From: an uncultured Pelagibacteraceae bacterium | Lineage (GTDB): Bacteria; Pseudomonadota; Alphaproteobacteria; Pelagibacterales; Pelagibacteraceae | Reading direction: 5' to 3' | Assembly (NCBI GenBank): GCA_902618975.1 | Contig: CACNCN010000006.1 | Coordinates: forward strand, 1-57,399 | DNA: 57,399 nucleotides | Shown: positions 15,798 through 25,471 of the stretch, one piece after another | How positions within the stretch are numbered: position 1 is the first letter of the stretch | Layout of the letters: each line of letters opens with the position of its first letter | The notes under the pieces: generated by a model | What the model was told of the DNA's origin: nothing | What the model saw: only the letters and a program-made list of their open reading frames with translations | Database searches by the model: none | Translations under genes and position numbers: made by a program

Positions 15798-16910
15798 ATG
15801 TTTTATAAAAAAATGATAAAAAACATAAAAATTCTACAAGACAAATTAAAAATTGATTTTTCAAATAATACCGAAGAAAGTTTTTTGAATATTTGGTTGA
15901 GAGATCATGCTAAAGATGATGATAGTTGGGATTCAAGAAGTAATCAGAGAAAGATATTTACTGCAAAATTAGATCCAAAGTTATACATAAAAAAAGCTGA
16001 GATAAAAGATCATGGTAATTCGATCGACATTTTGTGGTCTGACTTAAATAAATCTATAAATTATTCCTCAGAATTTTTTACGGAGAATTTAACGAAGTCA
16101 AAAAAAAAACAGAATAATTTAAAAATTTGGGCAAGCAATGATCTTGACGAAAATATTTACACAAATTTCAATGATGTTATTACTGAAGATGGTTATAAAA
16201 GTTTCCTAAAAAAATTATACGAATATGGTTTTGTTGTAATTCAGAATTGTAAAACTGAAATGAGTTCAGTAGAAAAAATTGCAAAGAAAATTGGATATGT
16301 AAGAGAATCAATTTTTGGAGGATTATGGAGTTTTGAGTCCAATGAGGACAAAGCTGACAGTGCTTACACCCAAGAAGAGCTAAGGCCCCATACAGACTCA
16401 ACTTATAGCAATGATGCACCAGGTCTTCAATTATTGTTATGTTGTAATTATAAAGCAACTGGTGGCGAGTCTATAATGGTTGATGGTTTCAAAATTGCTG
16501 AAAAGATTAAAAATGAAAAAAAAGAAATCTACGATTTATTGACTAAAGTTGAAGTCACGGGACAATATATTGGAGATGGAGTTTTTCTTGAAGCAAAAAG
16601 ACCAATACTTAAACTTAATTCTGATCAACAATTAACTCAGGTAAGCTTTAATAATTACGATCGTGCTCCATTTGTTATGAGCGAAGATAAAACAAAAAAA
16701 TTTTATCATGCTATTAGAGAATTTGATTTAATTGCAAATAATAAAAAATATCAGTGGAGACGCGTACTTAGACCTGGAGACTTATTGATATTTAATAATT
16801 GGAGAATACTACACGGAAGAGGTTCATTTAGTGGTGATAGAAAAATGTCAGGATGTTATATTAATAAAGAAGATTTTGACAGCTCGTGCAGAATACACAA
16901 AATCATTTAA
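15798..16910 (+). CDS. Gamma-butyrobetaine dioxygenase-like Fe(II)/2-oxoglutarate oxygenase (TauD/TfdA superfamily)
   Basis: A 370-residue oxygenase. The N-terminal part (LRDHAKDDDSWDSRSNQR) matches the substrate-domain region of gamma-butyrobetaine/trimethyllysine hydroxylases. The catalytic domain follows: iron ligands His198 and Asp200 in PHTDSTYS, the distal His near 339 in LHGRGSFSG, and an arginine-bearing end (DRKMSGCYINKEDFDS) for 2-oxoglutarate. In the known family it hydroxylates gamma-butyrobetaine to carnitine. The actual substrate here could be another quaternary amine. An EamA transporter gene starts 8 nt later, so the two are co-transcribed. Confidence 0.85.
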   Translation: MFYKKMIKNIKILQDKLKIDFSNNTEESFLNIWLRDHAKDDDSWDSRSNQRKIFTAKLDPKLYIKKAEIKDHGNSIDILWSDLNKSINYSSEFFTENLTKSKKKQNNLKIWASNDLDENIYTNFNDVITEDGYKSFLKKLYEYGFVVIQNCKTEMSSVEKIAKKIGYVRESIFGGLWSFESNEDKADSAYTQEELRPHTDSTYSNDAPGLQLLLCCNYKATGGESIMVDGFKIAEKIKNEKKEIYDLLTKVEVTGQYIGDGVFLEAKRPILKLNSDQQLTQVSFNNYDRAPFVMSEDKTKKFYHAIREFDLIANNKKYQWRRVLRPGDLLIFNNWRILHGRGSFSGDRKMSGCYINKEDFDSSCRIHKII

Positions 16911-16918
16911 GTTTATAA

Positions 16919-17824
16919 ATGTCTAAATCTTTATCTCTATTATGTGCATTGATTACCACCTTTATTTGGGGAACGGCTTTTATAGCTCAAGATACTGGAA
17001 TGGACAATATCGGTCCTTTAACTTTTAATGCTGCTAGGTTTGTTGTAGGATTTATCACAGTTTTGCCGATTGCTCTATTATTGGAAAGACATAAAATTAA
17101 AGAAAATGTTAATTTAGACCAAAAACTTTTTTTTAAATACTTATTTTTAATGAGTTTATCATTATTTCTTGGTACTTATCTCCAACAGACATCTTTATTG
17201 TTCACTAACATTGCAAATGCTGCATTTTTTACAGTATTTTATGTTCCGCTAGTCCCAATAATTTTATTCATAATATATAAAACAAAAGTCCATTGGAGCA
17301 TTTGGCCGTCGATTTTACTCTGTATAATTGGTGTTTATTTTTTGAGTGATTTTTCGAACTCGGAAATTTTGATTGGTGACGGGTTGGTAATATTATGCTC
17401 TGTATTTTGGGCTTTTCATATAATTTTTGCTGGAAAATTTATGGAAAAATTTAATATTCCTGTTTTTTTTGCTGCACTACAAGCGTTTTTAGTTGGAACT
17501 TATTCTCTATTTTTTGCGTTATTATTTGAAGAGATAAATTTATCAAATATTCTTTTAGAAAATTATTCTATAATTTATGCAGGTTTTTTTTCGGGGGGGA
17601 TTGCGTTTACATTACAAATGTTTGCTCAAAAAAATATAGAGGAAGCTCCAGCGGCTATTATATATTCACTAGAGGGAGTATTTGCTGCATTGGCAGGATG
17701 GATTATACTTAATCAGATATTAAATCTTAATAATATTATAGGATGTTTTTTAATTCTAGTTGCGGTAATTTTATCTCAGATTACACCTTCATTGAAAAAG
17801 CTAAGTGTACACAATAATAAATAA
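16919..17824 (+). CDS. EamA/DMT-family transporter
   Basis: A 301-residue membrane protein with about ten hydrophobic segments arranged as two EamA repeats; TTFIWGTAFIAQDTG at the N-terminus and the YSLEGVFAALAGWIIL segment near the end of the second repeat are family hallmarks. Family members export or import amino acids, metabolites and nucleotide-derived compounds, so the substrate is open. It follows the butyrobetaine-dioxygenase-like gene by 8 nt and its 3' end overlaps convergent uppP by 24 nt. Confidence 0.9.
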   Translation: MSKSLSLLCALITTFIWGTAFIAQDTGMDNIGPLTFNAARFVVGFITVLPIALLLERHKIKENVNLDQKLFFKYLFLMSLSLFLGTYLQQTSLLFTNIANAAFFTVFYVPLVPIILFIIYKTKVHWSIWPSILLCIIGVYFLSDFSNSEILIGDGLVILCSVFWAFHIIFAGKFMEKFNIPVFFAALQAFLVGTYSLFFALLFEEINLSNILLENYSIIYAGFFSGGIAFTLQMFAQKNIEEAPAAIIYSLEGVFAALAGWIILNQILNLNNIIGCFLILVAVILSQITPSLKKLSVHNNK

Positions 17825-18568
17825 CAACAAAGATAATACCAATCTATAATAAACAAATATTTTCAGAGAAAATTTTTCTAAATAATAAAGTAAAAGCTTT
17901 ATGGTTATATATGAGAATATAAATGAAAATAAAATTGATAAGCAAATTGCCAAATTAAAATCTAAACTTTTATCTGGCATATTTATTAAACTTAAAACAC
18001 TGGCACCTGCCAAAGCCGGAATTGATAAAAGAAAGGAAATTTTAGCTGCGTCAACTCTTTTAAATTTTGAAAATCTGCATGCAGTAATGACTATTCCAGA
18101 TCTACTTACACCCGGTATTATTGATAGTGCTTGAAAAAGTCCTATAGTAAATATACTTTTTAAATTTAAATCCTTTTCTATTTTTTTGTTTTGAATTTTT
18201 TTATCTGAAAAAAATAATAAAATACCAAATATTAATGTTGTCCATGCTATTACTTTTAAATTCCTTACATAATCGATAATTCCAAAATTGTAAAAAATAT
18301 AACCACAAATTATTAGAGGTATTGATCCAAAAAAAATTAAGTTAATTAAAATTTTGTTTTTATATATATTTAAAAGGTCTTTCCAAAAATATATAATTAT
18401 TGCTATAAGTGAACCTAAGTGCAGGCTTACATCAATTTCTAATGACATATAATTAAAATTTTTGAATTTAGAAAATAATAACAAATGTGAAGATGAACTT
18501 ACTGGAATGAACTCAGTAATACCTTGAAGGATTGAAAGCACAAGAATATCTAAATAGTAAGAGATCAT
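17801..18568 (-). CDS. uppP: Undecaprenyl-diphosphatase
   Basis: An integral-membrane enzyme (BacA/UppP) that dephosphorylates undecaprenyl diphosphate so the lipid carrier can return to peptidoglycan and glycan synthesis. Both signature regions are intact: QGITEFIPVSSSSH (15-28) and PGVSRSG (151-157). The 255-residue length is near the family norm of about 265-275. It is monocistronic, convergent with the EamA gene with a 24-nt overlap, and divergent from gltD. Confidence 0.95.
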   Translation of the reverse strand: MISYYLDILVLSILQGITEFIPVSSSSHLLLFSKFKNFNYMSLEIDVSLHLGSLIAIIIYFWKDLLNIYKNKILINLIFFGSIPLIICGYIFYNFGIIDYVRNLKVIAWTTLIFGILLFFSDKKIQNKKIEKDLNLKSIFTIGLFQALSIIPGVSRSGIVITACRFSKFKRVDAAKISFLLSIPALAGASVLSLINMPDKSLDFNLAICLSILFSFIFSYITIKLLLYYLEKFSLKIFVYYRLVLSLLLFIIVYT

Positions 18569-18633
18569 TAATTAAATTCTCCTAAACTAAATAAAAACAA
18601 AATAAAGCAATTCAATGAATGCATACCTCATAT

Positions 18634-18672
18634 GCTAAATATGTAAAAATGGCACAGAATTTAGCTTTTTTT
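18634..18672 (+). terminator. Terminator-like hairpin in the gltD leader
   Basis: GCTAAAT (18634-18640) and ATTTAGC (18659-18665) form a 7-bp stem around an 18-nt loop and are followed immediately by seven Ts (18666-18672). No gene on the plus strand precedes it nearby, so it would act on a transcript started just upstream, that is, as an attenuator. Confidence 0.45.
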
Positions 18673-18680
18673 AAATAAAG

Positions 18681-18697
18681 GGACAATATTATTGTCC
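18681..18697 (+). promoter_or_regulatory. Second inverted repeat in the gltD leader
   Basis: GGACAATA (18681-18688) and TATTGTCC (18690-18697) are perfect inverted arms around a single base, followed by TTGTTTTG. As RNA it forms a GGACAA/TTGTCC stem with a 5-nt loop; as DNA it is a near-perfect palindrome fitting a dimeric regulator. It lies 47 nt before the gltD ATG. Confidence 0.5.
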
Positions 18698-18744
18698 TTG
18701 TTTTGCTTTTAAGAAGGTTATTTATAGTATAGGAGTTTCCCACA

Positions 18745-20178
18745 ATGTCTGAAAAAATGCTTAAATTCGTTGATTTAGGTCAACAATCCCCACCTAAAAG
18801 ACAAATTAAAGAGAGAAAAGAAGATTTTAACGAAATCTATAAGGAGTTTATCTCCCCTAAGGCAAAAGAGCAGTCTAGTAGATGTTCTCAATGTGGTGTT
18901 CCTTTCTGCCAAGTACACTGCCCATTAAGTAACAATATACCTGATTGGTTAAAATTAACTGCTGAAGGAAGGTTGCAAGAGGCTTATCAGCTTTCACAAA
19001 GCACAAACAACATGCCGGAGGTTTGTGGAAGAATTTGTCCTCAAGATCGATTATGTGAAGGAAATTGTGTTATAGAACAATCAGGTCATGGTACTGTTAC
19101 AATTGGATCAGTAGAAAAATTCATTACCGAAAATGCTTGGGAACAAGGTTGGGTTAAACCTATAGAGGTTAAAAACGAGAGAAGCGAAAGTATTGGTATC
19201 ATAGGTGCCGGACCCGCAGGATTAGCCTGTGCTGAAGAATTAAGAAAACAAAATTTTCAAGTAACAATTTATGATAGATATGACAGATCTGGTGGACTAT
19301 TAATTTACGGGATACCAAATTTTAAACTTGAAAAACATGTTGTTCAAAGAAGGACTGAATTATTAGAAAAAAGCGGAATTAAATTTATTAACAATTTTGA
19401 AGTAGGTAAGGATGCTACGTTAAAAGATTTAAAAGAAAGACACGATGCAATTTTGATTGCAACGGGAGTGTATAAAGCAAGAGAAATAAATTTACCAGGT
19501 AGTGACTTAGCTAATATTTTTCCTGCAATGGAATTTTTAACTGCATCAAATAAAAAAGGTTTGGGAGATAAAGTCGATCTATTTGACGATGGTACTTTGA
19601 ATGCCAAAGGAAAAGATGTAGTTGTAATCGGTGGCGGAGATACAGCAATGGATTGTGTAAGAACAGCAATCAGACAAGAAGCAAAATCTGTGAAATGTTT
19701 ATATAGAAGAGATAAAGAGAATATGCCCGGATCTGCAAGAGAAGTTCAGAATGCCGAGGAAGAAGGAATAGAATTTGTATGGTTGTCAAGTCCGTCAAAA
19801 TTTAATGGTAATAATAAAGTTGAGAGCGTCGAAGTAAATAAAATTAGGCTTGGTGAGCCTGATGATAGCGGGAGAAGAAGACCTGAAATTTTAAAAGATT
19901 CAAATTATACTATTAATGCAGACTTAGTAATTAAGTCCTTAGGTTTCGATCCCGAAGATTTGCCCAATCTTTTTAATGAGGAGAGATTAAAAGTAACAAA
20001 ATGGGGAACAATTAAAACTGATTTCGATACTATGCAAACATCAGTTGAAGGTGTTTTTGCTGCAGGAGATATTGTAAGAGGTGCATCTCTAGTCGTCTGG
20101 GCCATTAAAGATGGAAGAGACGTTTCAGAACAAATAATAAAATTTATTAATTCAAAGAGAGAAAGAAAAGTAGCGTAA
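18745..20178 (+). CDS. gltD: Glutamate synthase (NADPH) small subunit
   Basis: Delivers electrons from NADPH to the large subunit for glutamate synthesis from glutamine and 2-oxoglutarate. Two Cys clusters near the N-terminus (Cys47/50/55/59 and Cys94/98/104/108) fit the two 4Fe-4S centres, IGIIGAGPAGLACAEEL near 151-167 binds FAD, and VVVIGGGDTAMDC near 292-304 binds NADPH. Length 477 is typical. GGAG lies about 10 nt before the ATG. It is coupled to gltB (TAATG) and is likely controlled by the hairpin leader upstream. Confidence 0.97.
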   Translation: MSEKMLKFVDLGQQSPPKRQIKERKEDFNEIYKEFISPKAKEQSSRCSQCGVPFCQVHCPLSNNIPDWLKLTAEGRLQEAYQLSQSTNNMPEVCGRICPQDRLCEGNCVIEQSGHGTVTIGSVEKFITENAWEQGWVKPIEVKNERSESIGIIGAGPAGLACAEELRKQNFQVTIYDRYDRSGGLLIYGIPNFKLEKHVVQRRTELLEKSGIKFINNFEVGKDATLKDLKERHDAILIATGVYKAREINLPGSDLANIFPAMEFLTASNKKGLGDKVDLFDDGTLNAKGKDVVVIGGGDTAMDCVRTAIRQEAKSVKCLYRRDKENMPGSAREVQNAEEEGIEFVWLSSPSKFNGNNKVESVEVNKIRLGEPDDSGRRRPEILKDSNYTINADLVIKSLGFDPEDLPNLFNEERLKVTKWGTIKTDFDTMQTSVEGVFAAGDIVRGASLVVWAIKDGRDVSEQIIKFINSKRERKVA

Positions 20179-23100
20179 TGAATTTAAGAGAAAAAAATTT
20201 AAAAAAATTAAAAGAAAACCTAGTTTACTCTGAAAAAATGGAACATGATGCATGCGGTGTTGGACTGGTAGCTTCTACAGAAGGTAAGAAAAGCAGAAAA
20301 GTAGTTGAGTACGGAATACAGGCACTTAAGGCTGTTTGGCATAGAGGAGCAGTAGATGCAGACGGAAAAACTGGTGACGGAGCTGGTATACATATTGAAA
20401 TACCCTCTGACTTCTTTGTAGAAAAAATAGAGTTAACAGGTCACAAACATAATACAGATGATGAAGTTTGTGTAGGAATGATATTTCTTCCTAGAAATGA
20501 CTACTCAGCTCAAGAAAGTTGCAGAACAATTGTCGAAAGTGAATTAACTAAAAATGATTTTTATATTTATGGATGGAGACAAGTTCCAGTAGATCCAAAG
20601 GTTTTAGGCGAAAAAGCCGAACTAACAAGACCAGAAATAACTCAAGTATTATTCAAAACAAATAACAAAGAAATTAAAAATAAGGATTTAGAGAGAAAAC
20701 TTTATGAGACTAGAAGAAAAATCGAAAAGTCATGTAGAGAAAAACATTTAAATAATTTTTATATTTGTTCTTTCAGTTCTAAATCGATTATTTATAAAGG
20801 TATGTTCCTAGCCGAAGCACTTTCGGATTTTTATTTAGATTTAAAAGACACCAGATTTGTATCAAGATATGCAATATTTCACCAAAGATTCTCAACCAAT
20901 ACTGCGCCAAGCTGGGACCTTGCCCAACCTTTTAGATCAATTGCACACAATGGCGAGATAAATACATTAAAAGGCAATGTAAATTGGATGAAAGTTCATG
21001 AGGAAGAAATGTTTGATGCTAATTATGACAACATGGAAAATTTAAAACCAGTTATTCCTGAGGGTAATTCCGACTCAGCCTCACTAGACAATGTATTTGA
21101 GCTTTTAAGTATGTCTGGTCATTCAGCACCGTTAGCTAAGTTAATGCTAATCCCTGATGCCTGGTCTAAAAAAAGTAAAATTTTACCTAATAATCAGTTA
21201 AAACTTTTTAATTTTTTAAACAGCACAATGGAGCCTTGGGACGGACCAGCTGCATTAGCAGGTACTGACAACGAATGGGTAATCGCAGCGTCTGACAGAA
21301 ATGGATTAAGACCATTACGATTTACTATTACAAGAGACAAACTACTATTTGCGGGATCTGAAACTGGAATGGTGGATCTAAATGAAAAGAAAATTATTAG
21401 AAAAGGAAGACTGGGCCCTGGAGAAATAATTGGAGTTAGAATTGAAAAAGGAAAAGTTTTTACAAATAGCCAAATTAAAGACTATCTGGCAAGAGAGTAT
21501 AAACACTTTAATAATCAAATAATTGATTTAGATAAAAAATTTCTTATAGAAAAAGAAAATAATAATTATGAAGGTGCAGAACTTAGAAAACGCCAACATA
21601 CATTTGGTTATAGTTTAGAGGATCTGGAATTAATATTACATCCAATGGCGGAGGATGCAAAGGAAGCAACTGGATCAATGGGGGATGATACACCTCTAGC
21701 AGTTCTTTCAGACAAATATAGGCCATTATACCATTACTTCAGACAAAATTTTAGTCAGGTAACTAACCCACCGATAGATTCATTAAGAGAAAATAAAGTC
21801 ATGAGTTTAAAAACTCGTTTCGGGAATTTAGGTAATATTCTAGATTTTAATAATCTTACAGAAGAAAATATATATGTACTAAATAGCCCAATTTTATCAA
21901 ACTCACAATTCAAAAAGTTTATAGCTTATTTTGGGAAAAATTATAAATTTTTTGATAGTACTTTTTCCAAGACTGAAACATTAGAAGATGCTCTTAATAG
22001 ACTTAAACAAGAAACTGAAATCGCAGTAAGACAAGGAATAACGCAAATAGTAATATCTGATAAAAATATATCAAATGATCAATACCCTGTGCCTACATTA
22101 TTAAGTGTTGGTGCAATACATACAAATTTAGTAAAATTGGGACTTAGAGGATATGTCTCAATTAACGTACAGTCAGGAGAATGTTTAGATACCCATTCTT
22201 TTGCAACTGTTATAGGTGTCGGCGCAACAACAGTAAATCCGTATCTCGCTTTTGATAGTTTATATGAAAGATTTCAAAAAAAATTATTTAATAATCGTAG
22301 TTTCGAGGAGTGCATAACAAGATATATAAAATCTGTTAATTTAGGATTATTAAAAATAATGTCTAAGATGGGTATATCGGTTCTGAGTTCTTATCGAGGT
22401 GGGTGTAACTTTGAGACAGTAGGTTTGAGTAGAACAGTAGTTAATGAGTATTTTCCAGGAATGACCTCAAAAATTTCTGGCATTGGCTTAACAGGAATAG
22501 AAAAGAAAATCAGGGAAATTCATAAAGATGCTTTCCTAACTAGTACAAATATCTTGCCAATCGGTGGAATATATAGATACAGAAAAAATGGAGAAAAACA
22601 TCAGTACCAAGGAAAGTTAATACATCTTTTGCAAAGTGCTGTAGCAACAGGATCATACGAGATATATAAAAAATATGCGAAGGGTATTTATGATCTACCT
22701 CCAATAAGCTTAAGAGATTTAGTTGATTTTAATAAAAAAACACCTGTTGGAATTGATGAGGTTGAACCAATTGAAAATATTCTAAAAAGATTTGGTAGTG
22801 GAAGTATGTCTCACGGAGCTTTATCAAAAGAGGCCCATGAAACATTAGCAGTAGCAATGAATAGAATAAAGGGAGCATCCTGCAGCGGTGAGGGAGGTGA
22901 GGACTCTAAAAGATTTAAAGTTATGTCTAATGGAGACTCTGCAAACTCAAGAGTTAAGCAAATTGCTTCAGCACGTTTTGGAGTAACTGTAGACTATCTT
23001 AACAACTGTAATGAAATTGAAATAAAAATTGCTCAAGGAGCTAAACCTGGAGAGGGAGGACAGTTACCTGGATTTAAAGTAACCGACGAAATAGCAAAAT

Positions 23101-24677
23101 TAAGACATTCAACAAAGGGTGTTACACTAATTTCTCCACCCCCGCATCACGATATTTACTCGATAGAAGACTTAGCCCAATTAATTTATGACTTAAAACA
23201 AATTAATCCAAAAGCACGAGTAAGTGTAAAATTAGTAGCCTCATCCGGTGTTGGAACCATAGCAGCAGGAGTCGCCAAAGCAAAGGCAGATATAATTTTG
23301 ATTTCCGGGCACAACGGCGGCACAGGAGCCTCTCCTCAAACTAGCGTTAAGTATGTTGGTATTCCGTGGGAAATGGGTCTTACAGAGGCTAACCAAGTAT
23401 TAACACTAAACAATCTTAGACATACAGTTACTTTAAAAACTGATGGCGGGATCAAAACTGGCAGGGATGTAGTTATTGCAGCTATGATGGGGGCTGAGGA
23501 ATATGGTGTAGCAACCACATCTCTAGTAGCAATGGGATGCATAATGGTGAGACAATGCCATTCTAATACTTGTCCCGTGGGTGTTTGTACTCAAGACGAA
23601 AAATTAAGAGAAAAATTTAGTGGAACACCAGAAAAAGTTGTAAATTTATTTAGTTTTATTGCTCAAGAGGTTAGAGAAATAATTGCTGAACTAGGTTTTA
23701 GAAGTTTAAATGACATAATTGGAAGAACAGATTTACTAAAGCAGATTAGTAAAGGATCCTCTAACTTAGATGATCTAGATCTTAACCCATTATTTGTACA
23801 GGCTGATCCTGGTAAAAATAAAAGATTTTGTGAAAAACCGATTATAAATGAGGTGCCAGATACCCTGGATCAAAAAATATGGAAAGAAATTGAAAATTGT
23901 ATTGATAATAAAATAAAAAACCAAAAAGTTTATAATATCCAAAATACTGATAGAGCAGTTGGTACAAGAATTTCTTATAATCTATATAAAAAATTCGGTA
24001 ATAATAAATTGGATGAAAATTCCGTGCAAATAAATTTTATAGGATCTGCGGGACAATCCTTTGGAGCTTTTGGCACAAAAGGTTTAAAACTAGTTCTTAA
24101 AGGTGACGCAAATGATTATGTTGCTAAAGGTTTATCAGGTGCAACTATTTCAATTAAATTAAGTGAAGAAAGTAATTTAATATCAAACGAAAACACCATC
24201 ATAGGTAATACTGTACTATATGGAGCTACTTCGGGAAATCTATTTGCAGCTGGTCAGGCAGGTGAGCGATTTGCAGTAAGAAATTCTGGGGCGATATCTG
24301 TTGTTGAGGGTTGCGGGTCCAATGGTTGTGAGTATATGACTGGCGGAAGCATTATTATATTGGGTACCATTGGTGATAATTTTGGAGCTGGAATGACAGG
24401 TGGTATGGCGTTTGTGTACGATAAAGATAAAGAATTTGAAAAAAAAGTTAACCCTGAAACTGTCATTTGGCAAAGACTTGAAACAGAATATTGGAAAAAC
24501 TATCTTAAAAATTTAGTTAATCAACATTTTATAGAGACTAAGTCAAAAATTTCAGAAAAAATAATAAAAAATTTTGATCAAGAATTAAGCAATTTTTATC
24601 AAGTTTGTCCTAAAGAAATGTTAGATAAATTGGAAAACCCAATTACAAATAAAGAGACACAAGTGTTTGCAAGTTAA
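20178..24677 (+). CDS. gltB: Glutamate synthase large subunit
   Basis: A 1499-residue enzyme, normal for the bacterial alpha subunit. The N-terminal glutaminase domain starts at Cys26 after a 25-residue segment (HDACGVGL) that would be removed in the mature enzyme. The central and FMN domains follow, with the 3Fe-4S cysteines in RQCHSNTCPVGVC near 1130. The C-terminal part is a glycine-rich beta-helix (GGSIIILGTIGDNFGAGMTGG). Ammonia released from glutamine travels to the synthase site. Its start overlaps the gltD stop, so the subunits are made together. Confidence 0.98.
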   Translation: MNLREKNLKKLKENLVYSEKMEHDACGVGLVASTEGKKSRKVVEYGIQALKAVWHRGAVDADGKTGDGAGIHIEIPSDFFVEKIELTGHKHNTDDEVCVGMIFLPRNDYSAQESCRTIVESELTKNDFYIYGWRQVPVDPKVLGEKAELTRPEITQVLFKTNNKEIKNKDLERKLYETRRKIEKSCREKHLNNFYICSFSSKSIIYKGMFLAEALSDFYLDLKDTRFVSRYAIFHQRFSTNTAPSWDLAQPFRSIAHNGEINTLKGNVNWMKVHEEEMFDANYDNMENLKPVIPEGNSDSASLDNVFELLSMSGHSAPLAKLMLIPDAWSKKSKILPNNQLKLFNFLNSTMEPWDGPAALAGTDNEWVIAASDRNGLRPLRFTITRDKLLFAGSETGMVDLNEKKIIRKGRLGPGEIIGVRIEKGKVFTNSQIKDYLAREYKHFNNQIIDLDKKFLIEKENNNYEGAELRKRQHTFGYSLEDLELILHPMAEDAKEATGSMGDDTPLAVLSDKYRPLYHYFRQNFSQVTNPPIDSLRENKVMSLKTRFGNLGNILDFNNLTEENIYVLNSPILSNSQFKKFIAYFGKNYKFFDSTFSKTETLEDALNRLKQETEIAVRQGITQIVISDKNISNDQYPVPTLLSVGAIHTNLVKLGLRGYVSINVQSGECLDTHSFATVIGVGATTVNPYLAFDSLYERFQKKLFNNRSFEECITRYIKSVNLGLLKIMSKMGISVLSSYRGGCNFETVGLSRTVVNEYFPGMTSKISGIGLTGIEKKIREIHKDAFLTSTNILPIGGIYRYRKNGEKHQYQGKLIHLLQSAVATGSYEIYKKYAKGIYDLPPISLRDLVDFNKKTPVGIDEVEPIENILKRFGSGSMSHGALSKEAHETLAVAMNRIKGASCSGEGGEDSKRFKVMSNGDSANSRVKQIASARFGVTVDYLNNCNEIEIKIAQGAKPGEGGQLPGFKVTDEIAKLRHSTKGVTLISPPPHHDIYSIEDLAQLIYDLKQINPKARVSVKLVASSGVGTIAAGVAKAKADIILISGHNGGTGASPQTSVKYVGIPWEMGLTEANQVLTLNNLRHTVTLKTDGGIKTGRDVVIAAMMGAEEYGVATTSLVAMGCIMVRQCHSNTCPVGVCTQDEKLREKFSGTPEKVVNLFSFIAQEVREIIAELGFRSLNDIIGRTDLLKQISKGSSNLDDLDLNPLFVQADPGKNKRFCEKPIINEVPDTLDQKIWKEIENCIDNKIKNQKVYNIQNTDRAVGTRISYNLYKKFGNNKLDENSVQINFIGSAGQSFGAFGTKGLKLVLKGDANDYVAKGLSGATISIKLSEESNLISNENTIIGNTVLYGATSGNLFAAGQAGERFAVRNSGAISVVEGCGSNGCEYMTGGSIIILGTIGDNFGAGMTGGMAFVYDKDKEFEKKVNPETVIWQRLETEYWKNYLKNLVNQHFIETKSKISEKIIKNFDQELSNFYQVCPKEMLDKLENPITNKETQVFAS

Positions 24678-24682
24678 ACTTA

Positions 24683-25429
24683 TTAATTAATTAAATTTTC
24701 CAGCTCTCTTAAAATTATTTTCTGATTTTTTTTTGAAAATAAACTATGATCGCCTTTTTTAACTGCAATTAATTTTCTTTTTCCTTTAGTAAATATTTTT
24801 AATAATTTTTTAGAAAATTTTAAAGGAATAGCCTCATCTTTTGTTCCATGTAGCAATGTTACTGGTATTTTTGAAGATATACTTTTATTAAGAATTTTAT
24901 TCTTCCTCCCATCTTTAATTAATTGGTACGTTATAGGATATTCATATCCACCATGTTTTAAATAATAAATTCCTTTTTTTTTTGTCTCATTTCGCATCTT
25001 ATTTGAAAATTTTTTCCACATAACTCTATCGAGAAACTCGGGTGCAGAACCAATTCCAATAAAGCCTTCAATTTGTTTTTCAAAATATTTAAATTGTAAT
25101 GTAGATAACCAAGCACCCATACTGGAACCAATAAGAATAAATTTGTTATTTTTTATCTTTCTTTTTATAAAAAAACTTACCTGCTTACTCCACTTGCTTA
25201 TATTTCCATCAGTAAATTTACCAGATGATTTTCCGTGTCCAGAATATTCAATTGCAAAAAAACCTAATTTTAGTTTATTACAGAACTTACTTAATACTTT
25301 AGGTTTTTCACCGTCTATATCTGACATAAATCCATGTAAAAAAATTATGAAGGGATTCTTCTTTAAGTTGTTTGATAAATATCTTATTTTTATATTTTTT
25401 GATATTTTAAAGTATTTAATTTTGCTCAT
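24683..25429 (-). CDS. Alpha/beta hydrolase (serine aminopeptidase/ABHD-like)
   Basis: A 248-residue hydrolase with IFLHGFMSDIDG (29-40), the nucleophile elbow G-S-S-M-G (Ser103), a likely acid in LHGTKDEAIP and His in KKGDHSLFS. EYSGHGKSSG (61-70) is typical of ABHD10-type acyl-protein or lipid hydrolases, but the substrate is not known. There is no signal peptide. It is convergent with gltB with a 5-nt gap and divergent from the glycosyltransferase gene. Confidence 0.83.
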   Translation of the reverse strand: MSKIKYFKISKNIKIRYLSNNLKKNPFIIFLHGFMSDIDGEKPKVLSKFCNKLKLGFFAIEYSGHGKSSGKFTDGNISKWSKQVSFFIKRKIKNNKFILIGSSMGAWLSTLQFKYFEKQIEGFIGIGSAPEFLDRVMWKKFSNKMRNETKKKGIYYLKHGGYEYPITYQLIKDGRKNKILNKSISSKIPVTLLHGTKDEAIPLKFSKKLLKIFTKGKRKLIAVKKGDHSLFSKKNQKIILRELENLIN

Positions 25430-25471
25430 AAAAGTTTATTAGAATTATTACTTAATATATAAGTAGTTACA

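Noticed and set aside
18650..18666. TGGCAC...TTAGC resembles a sigma-54 promoter before gltD
   Set aside because: The GG-to-GC spacing is 11 nt instead of the required 10, and SAR11 genomes as I recall lack rpoN; the bases also form one arm of a hairpin.
24240..24473. Two minus-strand open frames opposite the end of gltB
   Set aside because: Both are antisense shadows of the Gly-rich beta-helix of GltB.
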